From Takakia lepidozioides (taxonomy: Eukaryota; Streptophyta; Takakiopsida; Takakiales; Takakiaceae): 64,000 bases of DNA. The stretch's first letter is position 1. Every line of letters begins with the position of its first letter. A program made the position numbers and the translations under genes. Shown piece by piece: positions 11,691 through 22,290 of this stretch. Location of the stretch: positions 8,124,001 to 8,188,000 of the forward strand of contig CM060731.1 of assembly GCA_030704615.1 (NCBI GenBank), given 5' to 3'. The notes beneath the pieces are model-generated. The model did not search any database. It saw only the letters and a list, made by a program, of their open reading frames with translations, and was not told where the DNA came from.

Positions 11691-11955
11691 ACGTGTGCGA
11701 GTGGCGGGGCCGTGTATAGCAGAGAGGGCCATGAAGGGTAGGAGCGCCCCTACCCGGTGGATCCGCAGTGACTCAGTATGCTGCTCGGTCTGCTGGGCAA
11801 GCAGGTCTGTTACGGTAGGTCCCTGGGAGTGTCCCTATCCGGTGCCCCTATCTGCTGTGGCTCAGTATGCTGCTGGGTCTGCTGGTCAAGCAGGTCTGCT
11901 GGGCAAGCAGGTCTGCTGGTCAAGCAGGTCTGCTGCGGGAGGTCCCAATCAAGAG
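11690..11955. repeat. GC-rich short tandem repeat region
   Basis: Repeated units close to CTGCTGGTCAAGCAGGT occur back to back between about 11865 and 11940, with a looser copy at 11775-11815. The longer frames across this region are products of the repeat and have no recognisable domain. Confidence 0.6.
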
Positions 11956-12029
11956 GGCCCGTGACCTACCTACAAGCTTCGATAATACACATGAAACATT
12001 AGTTATTTCCAAGGTTTGTACAAAGTAGT

Positions 12030-12165
12030 GGATAGTGTGGTGGTTAAGAGTAACATACAATGAACATGAGGTTTGGTGTTCAATTTTGTCAGGAGGTAAT
12101 GTGTGTTAATAATTATATATTTTGTATACTGGTTCTTTCTGAAAATTTTCCAAGTCCTTGTTTTT
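12030..12165 (+). mobile_element. Possible tRNA-derived SINE head
   Basis: The text GTGTGGTGGTTAAGAG (about 12037) resembles a pol III A-box, and GGTGTTCAATTTTG about 45 bases downstream resembles a degenerate B-box. AT-rich sequence follows. This could be an old SINE; there is no clear target-site duplication, so the call is weak. Confidence 0.35.
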
Positions 12166-12660
12166 CTAGGGCAGCGGACCTTCCAACGGACTGTGAGACC
12201 CTCCAGCAAACTTTACATGACTAACAGTCCACTCTGCACGTAGGGTGGACCCTCTCCAGTGGACCCTCTCCAGCGGACTTTGCGGACCCTCCAACAGACT
12301 CTCCAGAATAGATCCAATGGACCCTCCAACAGACCCGGTTGATCGGTTGGGCTTATGAGCTAACCCCATGGGCCGTACTGGCACTATTATTAAAAAAAAT
12401 CATTGGTATTAAGATTTAGTTTTTTTTGGCCAGCCAAAAATAATTTAATCTCTACTTAATCTTTTAATTTATTTAATCAATTAATTAGGACCCGGATCCG
12501 AACCCGTGAACCTGCTAATTTCCCAACAACTACCCCGACCCGGACCTGAATCCGTATTCAAAAACCCGGACCTAGACTTGAACCCGGATTTTCCAAATTT
12601 CAAAAACCTGGATCCGGACCCAGACTGGGTTCCAAAAGAACTGGACCCGGTGGGTTCCTT
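12166..12660. repeat. Two degenerate short-repeat tracts
   Basis: 12166-12340 contains repeated GGACCCTCTCCAGCGGACT-like units. 12488-12650 contains repeated GACCCGGA/GAACCCG units. Neither encodes a recognisable protein. The intervening 12370-12480 is AT-rich and unremarkable. Confidence 0.55.
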
Positions 12661-13084
12661 GAAAAGGCACTACCCGCACAACACTGGTGTTTTCTTCAGT
12701 TCCGCTAAGGTTTGATTCCGCCTTAGACCCTGGTGGGTACCAACTTATGAGGTTGGGTAGTGGATGAGCATGCTCACGTGAGCACAAGCGAATATACCGC
12801 ATATTCCTAAGATGCCTTCCGAATATTCTTCAACGAAACGAAAATTGAGAAACTACAAAATTTGCAAAACTATTTTTAACTGCTCACATAGACCCTCACA
12901 ACAACACTTAAGAAACAAGTAACCCCTATACATGATAAACATGTTATCCTATAGGCGTGGGATTTCCTCACGCTATCCTCACCCGATACTAGGCCTTTTC
13001 CATGATAGACTTGAGAAAATGGCACTGAGACTCCAAGAGACCTTAAAGGTTGTCACGTCCCATGGATAATTTATCGAGACGAAA

Positions 13085-13557
13085 CTCTCACTCCCAAAAC
13101 TACTACTTAATTTTAATTTCTCAATGCGAAATTAAAACTCTCACTCCCGAAACTCCTACTTCATTTATTTTCTCAGTGCGAAAATAAAAACTCTCACTCC
13201 CGAAACTCCTACTTAAGTTTATTTTCTCAGTGCGAAATTAAAACTCGCACACCCGAAATTCCTACTTAATTTTAATTTCTCAGTGCGAAATTAAAACTCT
13301 CACTCCCGAAACTACTATTTCATTTTATTTCCTCAGTGTGAAATTAAAAACTCTCACTCCCGAAATTACTACTTAATTTTAATTTCTCAGTGCGAAATTA
13401 AAAACTCTCACTCCCGAAACTACTACTTCATTTTATTTTCTCAGTGCGAAATTAAAACTCACTCCCGAAACTACTACTTCATTTTATTTTCTCAGTGCGA
13501 AATTAAAACTCACTCCCGAAACTACTACTTCATTTTAATTTCTCAATGCGAAATTGA
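13085..13557. repeat. 53-bp tandem satellite, about nine copies
   Basis: About nine head-to-tail units of roughly 53 bases. Each starts CTCTCACTCCCGAAACT, continues through TTCTCAGTGCGAAATTAAAA, and differs by a few substitutions or one- or two-base indels. The array lies just inside the CACTA-like end at 14078 and may be internal repeat sequence of that transposon. Confidence 0.88.
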
Positions 13558-13847
13558 AAGATAGATCAGATAGTTTATCGTTTTGGTGCAACTGCACCCT
13601 ATAAATGTTCTCTTCAGTTGAACAGAAGGAATTTTGGATGTTTCCACCATCTTCCGGGGACCAAATGATCCCATCGTCGTCAGGGATTGTGTTCACATCG
13701 AAGCTCAATTCATGGGTGTGGGAGAGCTTGATCAGTGTCGGAGAGTTGTCATGAAAGGTGCACATTCGAACAGCCTTGGAGAGGCTGAAATGAGCGATCC
13801 CTCAAGGTTATTTAAAAATGATAGGTTGAGTCGCTGGGGGCGCCATC

Positions 13848-14078
13848 AGTGACGCTTTTGCGACGCCAGGGCATCGCAAGAAAAAAAAATCCGTCGCATC
13901 GGGGGGTCCCTTTCCCCTTCATGCCGCCTTGCGACGGCTAAGCGTCGCAAAGACGTCGCAGCGGAGGATTGCGACACCAGGGCGTCGCAAAAGGCGCCGC
14001 GGGGTTGGCGTCGCAGGCTCAGCGCCGCGCGGGGCGTGGGGGCGGCTGGCGTCGCAACCCCCCTCATTTGCTGTAGTG
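13848..14078 (-). mobile_element. CACTA (EnSpm)-type transposon end with subterminal repeats
   Basis: Read on the - strand, the sequence begins at 14078 with CACTACAGCAAATGAG, a typical CACTA terminus. Over the next 230 bases it carries about nine copies of GCGACG/CGTCGC in both orientations, the clustered subterminal repeats these transposases bind. The opposite terminus was not found to the left, so the element is truncated or its other end has diverged. No transposase coding sequence is seen. Confidence 0.65.
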
Positions 14079-14085
14079 GCTGTTA

Positions 14086-15510
14086 GATGTTGTGCGGGTA
14101 AATAGATTTTTGCTTATCCGCCGATAAGGGTAAATAGGAATCAGAGGATTATTTATCCTCCGGGTAAGGGTAAATTATTTATATGTCCACTTATTTATCC
14201 TACGAAAAAAGGGTAAAGGGTAAAGACTATAATTATCTTAAATTAATTAGTTACATTTTTTGAGTTGAGCATAACAAACAAACAAAACTACATATCCTTC
14301 AATATATCCTTTATTTATCCGGGGGGTATAAAAAGGGTAAATCATTTATCCTTACCCGGTATCTATCCTTACCCGGTCAATATCTATTTTTTGGGTTTAG
14401 TATCTGTTTAGTATGAGCCTGGTTGTTAAATTGTATCATATGTTGTGATAATATGAGGGATGTCATGTGCGTGTTTCTTCACACCAAAGATAATAATCAA
14501 ACAAGCCAAATGACAATATACTTGCAAACCAGACCTCGACCTCTCACAAGCACACATTGGCCTCCACCTCTCGTAACTAACCCAATGTAGCTATCATAGT
14601 AAGACATGCTAAATTAAATATAACATCCTCCAGCTCCTTGTTCATCTTCATCTGAATTGTCATTAACACGTTTCATCAAGTAAAAATATTAGCTGCAACA
14701 CAAGGAGAATCCATGATGTACTATATGGAAAGGCACCCATTTTAGTCCCCCCAAATTGATTCAGGCAGTTGCAAACCCGGTAGATTATATGTTTGACATG
14801 GTGGTAGGTTTATACCCATAAGATCACTGATCAGTTAGTAGACAAATCATTGTTTTGAACTACAAAAGACTGTTCTTATTGGTTGGCAAGCTGTAATACT
14901 CAGCTCTTCCCATGATTTACTCATGCAGGCAAGCCAAATTGACAGACACAACCTTACAGACTCATCGCCACATCCTTATGGTCAATTATTAGAATGTGTA
15001 TAAGGATGCATTTCAACAAACTATGTATTTGTCCCTGACACATACGAGCCAAGTAAACTCTGACTAAAATTCAAGAAGTAATCTAAGATAAAAAGAAGCG
15101 ACACCTACATTTTCAATGAAAGTCAGCTAGGGTGGTCTTCAAGCATTTGTACAAGCATTTGTGGTGGAGATGATAGAAGAGAAGAGATGTCGCTTGCGCT
15201 TTCAAGACTCGACGAGGAGGAAGAAGTGCCAAGATACAGGATACCCTATATATATTTTTTAATCTTTTTTATTTACCCTCAACTCTTAAACATTTACCCG
15301 CGGATAAAGGGTATATGGAAATTAATTATCCTTCAAATGGGTAAGGGTAAAGGTATCTCAGATTACTTACCCGTCTGAAGGGTAAGGATAAGGGTGAATG
15401 AAATGGGCCAATCCGGGTAAATTATTCACCCTTATCTTGATTTATCCGCCGGATAAATCTGGGTAAATGATTTACCCTCACAAGTTACAACATTGGTCCA
15501 GACCCTTTAT
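14086..15510. mobile_element. Putative non-autonomous element with GGGTAAAT subterminal repeats
   Basis: Both ends of this 1.4-kb segment are packed with GGGTAAAT/ATTTACCC and TTTATCC words (14090-14400 and 15270-15490). The outer ends are roughly inverted: TGTTGTGCGGGTAAAT on the left, and ATGTTGTAACTTGTGAGG read inward from the right. The centre (14430-15180) is ordinary non-coding sequence. The arrangement resembles hAT-like elements, but I could not settle a target-site duplication. Confidence 0.45.
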
Positions 15511-15903
15511 ATCCCCTACCCGCGGGTCGGGTCCAGGTTTTAATTTTAGGTGGGGCATGCGGGGTCCAACTTAGATGAGGTAGATTTTGCCATGTGTGTG
15601 GAGGGTACGAGCAATAGGCTCTGCTGCAGCAGCCAACCTCCATCACTCAAGGTAGGCCATATGGACAACCAAGCTGTACCCATGTGGTAATGGCCACATA
15701 TCACCTCAAGAAGTGCTTGTGGGTTCAATCCACAGATTCGTGTCACAAAGTTGTGCCCTTCCGTCAAGCGACAACGTAATTTAGGGCTCCTTCAGGGGGC
15801 GTGATGTATATTATTATTAGGACAGCTCCCCTGAGAGATCCATGCTATAGTGATCTACGAGCCTTGTGGCATATTACTTCTTAACATATTTAAGAATTGA
15901 TAT

Positions 15904-16425
15904 GTCGTGCACCTAAGCATCGTGCCACAACATACATCGTTGTCCTACCACACTTCCTAGCATATAGTCCTAGAAAGCCACGCCACAATGATACAGAAAT
16001 GGTGAAAAGAGGTGAACCCACTCTATCACGTTATATAAGTCAAGCCAATGGCACCTTTGCTAAATGACTCCACCATACAGACCTCGCCCACTCTCCATCT
16101 CAAGTACTAGAGCTATGGCGGCGAGAGAGGCCTCGGGAGGTTCGACTAGAAGAAGATGAGCCTGCCTACGTCTCATGTGGAGATAACCTCTCCACGTTCC
16201 AAGTGAGGTTCGCCACCTCACTTGGCACATGGAACCAAATGAAGTCCCAATGCCAACAAAATACAAATATAAATGTATAATGTCCTAATTAACTAGAAAT
16301 AACTATTTCTAGTTAATCACAAACAAAACCATGACAGTTGTCGTGCACCTAAGTGTCGTGCCACAACATACATCGCTGTCCTACCACACTTCCTAGCATA
16401 TAGTCCTAGAAAGCCACGCCACAAT
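15904..16425 (-). repeat. Pair of 86-bp direct repeats at the 3' end of gypsy B
   Basis: The 86-base segment at 15904-15989 recurs at 16340-16425 with about three mismatches and no indels. On the - strand each begins TGTGGCGTGGCTTTCTAGG. The right-hand copy is preceded by a G-rich polypurine-like tract (AGCTAGGGGGGCG), so it is probably the start of the 3' LTR of element B. Between the copies, 16285-16318 forms a perfect hairpin with arms reading TTAACTAGAAAT. Confidence 0.55.
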
Positions 16426-16680
16426 CGCCCCCCTAGCTGGTGATTAGGTCCCTCTAACACCGGATAGATTGCAAGTATCCACCCCAATAAGATCTTCGCT
16501 TGGTCTTCAATCGCACAAGTCCCAACACCTGAAGTCGATAGATCAAGAGGCCGGGTGCACACGTAGCCCTATCGTTAGTCACCTTCATGCAATCCATGAT
16601 CTTCAGTTGAGTATCCATGGCATTGAAGCCCTACTAGCTAGACCTTAGATCACTTGTCCGCCTCACCATTGTCATGCCTA

Positions 16681-17016
16681 CTACCTCTGTCCAAGGCATC
16701 GTGGACCCAACCATTCTCCGATAGGTACCTCCTCAAGTGGCAGTGTCAAGCATCCTGTGTGCCACCCCCTTGAGCATTTGTCACACACCAACATGGTTGC
16801 GGCGCCACCAGCATGCCCACATAACATGCAACGCAACCCTGCAGGTACCACTGCAAGGTTGGGATCGATCCTCCCATCCACATATGAAAGGTGACATGAC
16901 GCACAATTGCACATATGGTCCTTCCATACCATGCCATCTCGACCCTCCAGAATCAACACTCCTGAAGGCAACACCTCCCTGACCCTTAGAATCACACGTC
17001 CTGCTGTGACATCCAA
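16681..17016 (-). pseudogene. Pol C-terminal module with PHD finger (gypsy B)
   Basis: The frame directly after the integrase core reads through a beta-rich tail (DVTAGRVILRVREVLPSGVL), a Cys-His patch (CNCASCHL), and then a zinc finger with ligands C63, C66, C78, C81, H86, C89 and C107 of this 111-residue frame. The text CDKCSRGWHTGC is diagnostic of a PHD finger. The seventh ligand position, normally Cys in the final W-x-C-P-x-C, is Gly104 (WLGPRC), so the second zinc site is damaged. PHD fingers read histone H3 tails, so the module could have steered integration as chromodomains do in chromoviruses; that role is inference. Confidence 0.8.
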
Positions 17017-17031
17017 GGTCGTAGGCGCTAT

Positions 17032-17950
17032 CTATTGCAGATACACATAGTCTTGGCTAGGGTGGAAACACCAAACACTTGGCCGATATCCCCTAGTGGC
17101 GTACCTCAATGTGTCTCGGTGTTGGGCAATAGCAAGGTTCTCAAAAGCCATAGGCATGACTTTCTTGAATAACTTTGCCCGCTGGGCACATGTTTGTGTC
17201 CACACATCCGGATCATCAAGGTTAAGAATTATTAAAGCCTCCCTGCGAATGGATGCAGGTAAATCCGGCTCTCGGCCGAAGAGAAGAAAGTAAGGTGAGA
17301 AGGAGGCAAGTGAAGCTTGTTTGCTGAACCTATAGCCCATAGTTAGCCAAGGCAGTTGAAGGTCCCAATCTCCTAGGTGTCCCTTCTGCAAACCGTACTT
17401 GCGCAATCCTCTCTTGACTGTCTGAACAACTCTATCTGCCAAGCCATCAGTCTCGGGATGATCCCGAGAAGTAGTGCGGTGATCTATCAAGGCTTGCTCA
17501 CACAAAATCTGAAACTCCCCCAAGAACTCTCTCCCCTGGTCCGTGAGTGTTGGAGCACCAAAATGGCTAAGCACTCGATCTAAGAATGCATACCCAGCCC
17601 CCTCACTTGCCTTGTCAGGCAATGCCACTAGTCCAATCCATTTGGAGAAGTGTTCCACCATCACCAGCACATACTTGTTATGGTGAATCGTCAATGACTG
17701 CGAAGTCAAGACTCCAACGATAGCCCAAACCCATAATGGGTAAAAGATGCAATTGTGGAGTAGGTGCATTGAAAGAAGCCCGCACTCTATCACACACCAT
17801 GCACCTTGCCACTAACTGTTGCACATCCGTGTGCATGCCCTGCCACCAATACTGCCCTTGCAGCAAACTATGAGTGCGTCGCACCCCAAAATGTCCCAAC
17901 TCCTCATGGGCATGGCATACCAATCGCGCTCGTTGTGTTGGATGAGGCAC
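17032..17950 (-). pseudogene. Integrase of gypsy B
   Basis: Two overlapping frames on the - strand. The first (17950-17678) carries the zinc-binding HHCC domain: CHAHEELGHFGVRRTHSLL then CMVCDRV, and YRWSLDF with the first catalytic Asp. The second (17793-17032) carries the core: MVEHFSKWIGLVALP, the second catalytic Asp in LTDQGREF, and HPETDGLADRVVQTVKRGLR, where the usual catalytic Glu (AERVV) is replaced by Asp. A frame change near 17700 and the Glu-to-Asp change indicate an inactive copy. The PHD module follows after a stop. Confidence 0.88.
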
Positions 17951-18597
17951 AATCCTCCCATACCCGGAGTAGGTGAGTCCCCTCCCACTTGAACCTCTTG
18001 GCTCGTTGTAGGACCCGATCTCTCTCCTTAGCAGTCACACTAGCTGCCGTCTCTCCGGTACGAAGGTATGCCAACATTGCTGCATCTTCATGCACATCCT
18101 TAGCACCACCAAACTCCTCACTAGTCTTTGGATCGTCATGCACGCTATCTACATGACCAATCGCATGGGATTGACCAGCTTGAGCTCCCATTGCTAGAAT
18201 GCACAAAAAGGCCGATGCATGCCATCCTGGCACCATTTCCTCATCCGTCTCACCATGCCACCGAGCTCCAGTATCATCATGCTCGCTCGTGCATGGATTA
18301 CGACTCAATCCATCTGCATCCCGATTGACAATATCGGCTCGATGCACCACCTGAAAGTCGTACTCTTGAAGCATAAGTGCCCACCGTGCAAGCTTCCCTG
18401 TAAGCTTATCTGATTCCATCAACCACTTCAATGGTTGGTGATCCGTGACAAGGGTGAAGAGATTGCCATGAGGTAGCATCTGAAATGTGCCACTGCCCAT
18501 ACCACAGCTAGACACTCCCCTTCATAGGAACTATACTTCGCCTCGGCATTATTGTTCGAGCCGCTAGCATATGCCACTACGAATTCTCTTCCCTCAC
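17904..18597 (-). pseudogene. RNase H of gypsy B, 5' part cut by insertion
   Basis: On the - strand the sequence enters at 18597 inside RNase H (YASGSNNNAEAKYSSYEGEC, LAVVWAVAHFR). It shifts frame near 18485, then reads LFTLVTDHQPLKWLMES, KLARWALMLQEYDF and VVHRADIVNRDADGLSRNP, the conserved end of gypsy RNase H. The linker to integrase follows. The missing upstream part corresponds to the connection between RT (which stops near 24150) and RNase H. Confidence 0.85.
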
Positions 18598-19369
18598 ACT
18601 ACAATACAAGCTCGGTTTTTCGACTCTGTATTTGACTCATTTTTTAGTCGTTTGCGATATTTTTACTCCCAGCTTCCATAGTCGAACGTGGGTGACAAAG
18701 GTCAAGTCGTTTCAGTCAAGCAGTCGAATCCAGATATCGGGTTCTGACAGTGAAATGTGACAGTAAAACTAGGGGGTGACGTGTAGTAAAATGATTGTAC
18801 CACAGTATGACGTGGATGAGACGTGGCTATGATGTGGCTATGACATGGCTATGACGTGTAGTAAAATGGTTTAACTGTATTATGACATGGATGCATGATG
18901 TGTACTAAAATAGTTCTACTGCAGTATGACGTGGATGCATGACGTGTACCTAATATATATATACATAAATATAAAATATATATATGAATTGGGGAGGCTT
19001 TTTGTTTAATGTTTGGTTTTATTGTTTTTGTTTATTACTGTTATTTTGTTTTTATTTATTTATTTTCATTTTATATCTATATAAATATGAATTAGTGGGT
19101 TTTGTATTTAAATTTATTGATTCGCTGCACTGCATTGAAAATATATTACAAATACAGCAAAACATAGAATACAAATACATGGCAAGAACCAAAAGCATTT
19201 GGAACTGGTTTATATCAAGAGTGTTTTTAAAACAAGTTTTGGCCACATTCTACAGATGACCAACATGAGGGCCATGTTGCCATATCCATAGATCACTGCC
19301 CAAGTGAAGTCATTGAGGTAGGAAAATCTGATGTGCAGCTAGGTAAAGCACTATCGTGGACATGTCAAG

Positions 19370-20450
19370 AGAACAAAAGAAATCATTTCGAGAATGAATT
19401 CAGGAACTTGTAGTTCTTGAGAATGGTGGTGCCAGCTACCATGTCACCCAAAGTGACATCCACTTGATCTAGGGTTGCCTTCACATACATATCCACCAAG
19501 GCAGTGTTTAGAGTGACATCTAGTGATACAATTTCAGTTTTGACGATGTCACCATGGACCTTTGTGCCCATTTTAGGGCTGCCAGGCTCACATTTGCCAT
19601 AGATGTACACCAAGGGAATGTTCATAATGACATCTGGTACAATTCCAGCTTTGATAATGTCACCATGAACCTCTTTGCCCCTTCCCAGGGCTGCTAGGCT
19701 TGCATACGCATATTAATAACACAAATGAATATGACCTGGTCTATCTTCATCCCTTCCCACATCATTTGCTCTTATGTTTCCAAAGCCTTAATCCTATACC
19801 CATGCTGCACATACCTTGCAATCATGGCACTCCAAAACACCACATCTCGTTCAGCCATATTGTCGAACTCTCCCTTCGCATCAGGCTTGCATCACCCACA
19901 TTTGGCATACATGTCTACCATGGCAGTGTTCAGAATGCCATCTGGTACAAATCCAGTTTTGATGATGTCACCATGGACCTCTTTCCCCTTTTCCAGAGTT
20001 CCCAGGCTTGCACACGCATTGCAAACACAAACAAACGTGATGTGGTTGGGCTTCACCCTTCGCGCAGCAGTTGCTCATAGGTCTCCAAAGCATTCCTGCC
20101 ACACCTATCCTTGGTAAGTCCTGCCAACATTATATTCCGTGACGTGATCAAAGATCGTTGAGGCACTCTGTGGAAAACTTGGTGAGCATCCATGACGCTC
20201 CCACACTTAACATACATGTTGGCAAGGGTGTTGAGTAGAAAAACATTTGGCACGAATCCACTTTGGATAATGTGAGTGTGCACCTGTTTCCAGCTTCTAG
20301 ACCTTTCATCTTGATGCACTTAAGCAAGAGACAGACATACGTATCTGAATCTGCTGAAATGCCTCGTTGGTTTAAAGTCTGTAGAGCCTCTATCAGTCTG
20401 CCTGCCTCACAAAGCATCTTCACATGCTTAGCATCCTTGCCTTGTTGCTA
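19370..20450 (-). pseudogene. PPR protein pseudogene fragment, copy 1
   Basis: Pentatricopeptide repeat proteins bind organellar RNA. The - strand reads LCEAGRLIEALQTLNQRGI, SDTYVCLLLKCIKMKGLEAG, then after a frame change HIIQSGFVPNVFLLNTLANM, YVKCGSVMDAHQVFHRVPQR and ALETYEQLLREG. Further down come a second unit (NACASLGTLEKGKEVHGDI, VDMYAKCG) and a degraded third (19383-19625). These are the alternating long/short motifs of plant PLS-class PPR proteins. Frame changes near 20290 and many stops below 19900 show a pseudogene. No start or C-terminal editing domain is visible. Confidence 0.82.
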
Positions 20451-20484
20451 GCACCTGACAATGACAGCCTAGATTTGTTCTAGG

Positions 20485-22290
20485 AAACACCCAACTCAAC
20501 TTATCACATTAGTTCACTATGGTGAATTGCATCTACTAGTCTCTGTAATCCAACAGGCATTCACCTTTTTGCCTCGATTGTCCCACCATTGACTGGGGTC
20601 AGAAAAGTATTCATTCCACAGCTTCTCCTCGTCTCAGCTGTTACCTGATACTTCCTTGTTGTCACATTGGCAGTACCATGTCAAAGTCGCTCCAAATTAT
20701 CAAAGGCTCACTCAACCAGCTAACTTGCAGAATTCAACATGAAAATTTAGGGCCGATTCTGATAAGAGGGAAAAACAGGGTGAAATGTGTTGAAGAAGGT
20801 GCCTTCATTAGCAGTGCTTGAGTATATCATTGTGTCGATGCTGCTGCGGCTTCCAGTTGACCATTTTTCCATGCAGGTTTCTTGTAGCTATTGATCCATC
20901 TGGTACATTTCCAGCTTTGGTGATGCAACCATGCATCTCTTTGCCCTTTTCTAGGGCTGCCAGGCTTGCACATGCACTACACGCACACAAACATGATGTG
21001 GTCGAGCTTCACCCCTTCCCCCATCATTTGCTTTCAGGTCTCCAAAGCCCCATCCGACACCCCTGCTCTGCACACCCTGCAAGCATTGTGTTCTACGACA
21101 CCACATCTCATTCAGCCATAGCGTTGAACATTGCCTTGGCATCTTCGATGCACCCACATTTGGCCACCAGGGCAGGGGCAGTGTTCAGAATGACATCTGG
21201 TAATCTGACCGACATTCACCTTTTAGAATTGTTCCAGCAAACGCCTCACCCCTATTGACTTAGAGGCTGTAGTGTCCAAAGCCATGTCCATTTCCAGAAA
21301 ATTGTCTGATGAAAATGAAGTTAGGCAGAAAACTTCCCCGGACTTGTTTCCAGTCTGTGACATGGGGGAGGACATCATGGATGACCTCAAGGGTCTACCC
21401 ACTCTCGGCACCAGACTGAATTTAAACTCAGGGCAGGAATCCTACTTTTGAATAGCAAACAGAAGCAGAGAGGAAAGGGAGAGTGCAATTGCACCCAACT
21501 CAACGTATCACACTAGTTCCTATGGTCAGTTGCATCTACTACACTCTGTAATCTGACAGGCATTCACCTTTTTGCCTCGGTTGTCCCACCAGTTACTGGG
21601 GTCAGATAAGTTGTCTGTTACCTGTTTTTGGATACTTTCCTGTTGTCACATTGGCAGTATCATGTCAACACTCCAAACAAGATTCACTCAACCAGCTAAC
21701 TTGCAGAATTCAACATGGAAATTTAGGGCCGATTTTGATAAGAAGGAAAAACAGGGTGAAATGTGTTGGAGAAGGTGCCTTCATTAGCAGTGCCTGATTT
21801 TTATCCATTGTGCCGCTGCTGCTGCGGCTTCCAGTTGACCCTCTGTTTCTTGTAGCTATCCTTCCACAGGGAATCATAGGTAATCTGGAGCTTGAAATCC
21901 GGGCCTCTTGGATGAATCTGGACCCACAATCTATCCCTGCACTCCTTCAGCTATCCATGTGTGTGTATAAATCATTAATACATCCTTAGCCTTGCTGCAA
22001 CTAGCAGCTGACACTGACGCCCTAACCCACCTACAGTAACATATCAAAATCACTCCAAACCCACCATAGATCCACCAACGAGCTTCTCCTCATCTATGTT
22101 ATCTGTATCTGGATATTTTCTTGCTGCTACATCGGCAGTAACTTGTCAAAATCACTCCTAACCACCACAGATCCACCCAATGAGCTAACTTACAGAATTC
22201 AATATGCATCTCAGGGCCGAGTCTGATGAGAGGGTAAAACAGGCAGAAATAGGTTGAAGAAGAAGGTGCCCTCACCACATTGTCAACCTT
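20485..22290. repeat. Serially duplicated spacer segments
   Basis: About 350 bases at 20485-20860 recur at 21495-21845 with scattered differences; both contain GGCATTCACCTTTTTGCCTC and GCTGCTGCGGCTTCCAGTTG. A third, shorter version is at 22095-22285, and its end recurs again at 23590-23660. This indicates repeated local duplication of one unit about 1 kb long, which also carries the PPR remnants. Confidence 0.7.
20808..21420 (-). pseudogene. PPR protein pseudogene fragment, copy 2
   Basis: The - strand contains CSACASLAALEKGKEMHGCI (about 20985-20920) preceded by degraded PPR text around 21000-21160, ending near AKMFNAM-like sequence. It parallels the second unit of the PPR fragment at 19370-20450 and appears to be part of a serial duplication of that locus. 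Stops and frame changes are frequent. The stretch 21220-21420 is open but has no PPR motif. Confidence 0.65.

Noticed and set aside
13846-14067. An Arg/Ala-rich small protein on the - strand
   Set aside because: It is the translation of CACTA subterminal GCGACG repeats.
18598-18640. A complete CACTA transposon starting at CACTACAATACAAG
   Set aside because: Only one terminus is visible; no matching inverted end or 3-bp duplication was found near 24150, so only the possible left edge is reported.
21223-21411. An additional PPR or unknown protein on the - strand
   Set aside because: The frame is short, has no PPR motif and no start or splice support.
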